Source: CAVUWL01 sp963787415 (GTDB lineage: Bacteria; Actinomycetota; Thermoleophilia; Solirubrobacterales; 70-9). Taken from it: a DNA stretch of 64,000 nt. The notes under the pieces were generated by a model that had not been told where the DNA came from, ran no database searches, and saw nothing but the letters and a program-made list of their open reading frames with translations. The stretch covers positions 682,001 through 746,000 of the forward strand of contig CAWBCO010000002.1 in assembly GCA_963787415.1 (NCBI GenBank), read 5' to 3'. Shown in pieces: positions 62,623-64,000 of this stretch. Made by a program: the position numbers and the translations under genes. Within the stretch, counting starts at the first letter, position 1. The number at the start of each line of letters is the position of its first letter.

Positions 62623-62787
62623 ATGGATGCGGCGGATCAAAACCTCCTGACGGCACTCCTGCACGACGCCAACTTTTTGCTCGGCAGCGACGGTGTGGGG
62701 ATCGACAACTGTGAGCGCGAGCTGGACCGCGTCAAGGTGATGATCCGTCTTGCCGAGGGAATTGCGAAACGGCAGCGCGATCGATGA
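62623..62787 (+). CDS. small hypothetical protein (54 aa)
   Basis: MDAADQNLLTALLHDANFLLGSDGV...LDRVKVMIRLAEGIAKRQRDR, helical and charged. Its TGA overlaps an ATG (62784) that starts MKTARQLQLVST before an in-frame TAG at 62820; past it the same frame reads LTVPPDSYGGAPAEIDHEPP up to TAG near 62902. The second ORF may be a gene cut by a nonsense mutation. No family recognised. Confidence 0.45.
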   Translation: MDAADQNLLTALLHDANFLLGSDGVGIDNCERELDRVKVMIRLAEGIAKRQRDR

Positions 62788-63016
62788 AGACCGCGCGGCA
62801 GCTGCAGCTCGTTTCCACCTAGCTCACCGTCCCGCCGGACTCATACGGTGGCGCCCCGGCGGAGATCGACCACGAGCCGCCTTGCGACGCTCAACGGTTT
62901 TAGAGAAGGATGGAGGCTACCTAGTGAATGTAGCGATTTGCAGGACAAACGCTCCAGCCGAGATGCCGGCAGGAAGCTTCCCGGGAAGTTCGCGTCACGT
63001 AGGCGCACCCTGAAAG

Positions 63017-64000
63017 CTAGTGCGGGGCAGGTGCCTCGCCCAGACCAAGCTGCTCCGCCTCGACGGCTATATGGCGCGACTTGTGTAACCCGGGCTCGGA
63101 TTTCACCACGCTGCAGTCCGAGCTGTCGCGCTGACAGCGAAGCCTTACAGACTCAGAAGGCCACCCATCGACGGGGGCGAACTCCTCCGCAAGCAGAGAC
63201 GCGACCAGCTCGTCGTGCGTGGCGACAACGAGCTGTTTGGGTTGGGTCAGACGCACGAAGGCGCGCAGTGTGCTGATCAGCCCGGCCTGATTGGGAGCGT
63301 CGAAGACGGATGTCGGGTCGTCGAGCACGAGAACTTCCTGGCGCTCAGGGGGCTGCAGGAGATGTAGAGCCAAAAACCAGGCGATACCAAGAGCAGTGCG
63401 CTCGGCAGAGTTGAGGAGAAGGCGCGCATCAAGGTCAGCTTGTGAGGTAGCCAATCCGCCCAACACCACCTTTCGCCCCTTCTCCGGGACTAAGAGCGGC
63501 TTGAAGTACCACTCGAACCGCACGATCGAGGCCACTAGCTCTCGCACGACTGGCGCCAAGCGATCCTGAAGTAGTTGATTAACGAGTTTCTCGCTTGCGT
63601 TGAGGATTGGACCGGCATTCCGCATCTGGCGAGCAAGCTCGAATTCGCAAAGGCTGCCTAGCACGGCGTCGGCATGCCTATAGAAGTCCCGCGCTGGATG
63701 GCTTTTCAGATCGCGCCTCAGACCTTCCAGGGCGTCGATCTGCACCCTCAGTACTGCGCTTAACTCCTTCGCAGCGCTGTTGATTGCCGCAAGGTCGTTC
63801 GGCGGAGTCGCAAATCCCGCTTCGGAGTACACGTCATCAGAAACCATTGCGGTGGTAGATGGCCATCCCCCTGTCTGTGGGCGTCGTCCGAACTCTTCGA
63901 GCTCTGAGACCGGCGCCGTGAGCGCGGTTGCCTCCAACGAATCGGCGTACTCGCGCAAGCGCTGGGCCCAGGTAGCCTGGGGAATTGCCTCGGCATCGCT
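63017..64000 (-). CDS. SMC/RecF-type ABC ATPase, C-terminal part (5' end outside window)
   Basis: The minus-strand frame is open from the right edge (no stop between 63958 and 64000), ending at 63017. It has a signature-like LLNSAERTALGIAWFLALHLL and Walker B EVLVLDDPTSVFDAPNQ, then RLTQPKQLVVATHDELVASLL (switch/H-loop). These belong to the nucleotide-binding head of AAA/SMC-like proteins such as defence ATPases and OLD-type or RecF-type proteins. The Walker A half lies beyond the window, so the family cannot be fixed. It ends the minus-strand block here. Confidence 0.7.
   Translation of the reverse strand, partial: SDAEAIPQATWAQRLREYADSLEATALTAPVSELEEFGRRPQTGGWPSTTAMVSDDVYSEAGFATPPNDLAAINSAAKELSAVLRVQIDALEGLRRDLKSHPARDFYRHADAVLGSLCEFELARQMRNAGPILNASEKLVNQLLQDRLAPVVRELVASIVRFEWYFKPLLVPEKGRKVVLGGLATSQADLDARLLLNSAERTALGIAWFLALHLLQPPERQEVLVLDDPTSVFDAPNQAGLISTLRAFVRLTQPKQLVVATHDELVASLLAEEFAPVDGWPSESVRLRCQRDSSDCSVVKSEPGLHKSRHIAVEAEQLGLGEAPAPH

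Noticed and set aside
1..64000. CRISPR array
   Set aside because: No regularly spaced short repeats with unique spacers; repeats seen are dispersed or long.

Overview
The window is GC-rich DNA that looks actinobacterial, most likely class Thermoleophilia (Solirubrobacterales). This rests on the very large secreted NHL/Fn3-like proteins sharing a CPN...RQQT...DCRAYELVS block and Lys/His-rich tails, the collagen-like protein with an MLKRLQ...AYAANHATA N-terminus, the MazEF type and the codon use. Taxonomy is an inference; no rRNA or intact tRNA gene was found.

Layout. (1) 1-17.6 kb: minus-strand secreted proteins (two giant intact genes, one frameshifted gene with a duplicated 3' fragment, a collagen-like protein and a gene cut by the left edge), with a MazEF-type toxin-antitoxin pair on the plus strand. 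Two repeat families are interspersed: a six-copy palindromic element that twice supplies the start codon and signal-peptide N-region, and a two-copy approx. 84-nt inverted-repeat element with compensatory base changes. A degenerate repeat array fills 16.4-17.6 kb. (2) 18-19.4 kb: a double-TetR regulator behind a palindromic promoter. (3) 19.6-34 kb: the core of an integrative/mobilizable element: two tandem large serine recombinases with triplicated C-terminal modules, SSB, HNH protein, RecA, an ECF-like sigma factor, a TrwC/TraA-type relaxase-helicase (one frameshift), a second SSB, an ArdC-like protein and small plasmid-type genes. (4) 34-43.6 kb: accessory and defence genes: a STAS protein, tiny paralogous peptides next to a DUF6338-like membrane protein, a TIGR02391-like protein, SIR2-HerA, and an unusual exonuclease VII whose small subunit ends in an SSB-type acidic tip. 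(5) 44.1-52.6 kb: a type III-like restriction-modification pair and a UvrD-type helicase-nuclease, all split by many frameshifts. (6) 52.9-59.4 kb: a segmentally duplicated region holding about ten tRNA 3' halves without 5' halves, an integrase remnant flanked by two tRNA-His 3' halves, the matching empty site, and small cargo genes. (7) 59.7-64 kb: a leaderless Fic gene, a DUF5677-like gene, a tiny gene and the 3' part of an SMC/AAA-type ATPase.

The two serine recombinases would move the element, the relaxase would start conjugative transfer, and SSB/RecA/HNH/ArdC would protect and process single-stranded DNA on entry. SIR2-HerA, RM, UvrD-nuclease, Fic, MazEF and the TIGR02391-like gene form a defence/toxin load typical of an integration hot spot. 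The observations I rate highest are the exonuclease VII small subunit with a C-terminal DDDIPF tip while both local SSBs lack it, the tRNA 3'-half array with a filled site and its empty counterpart in one window, and the two covarying repeat families of the surface-protein region.
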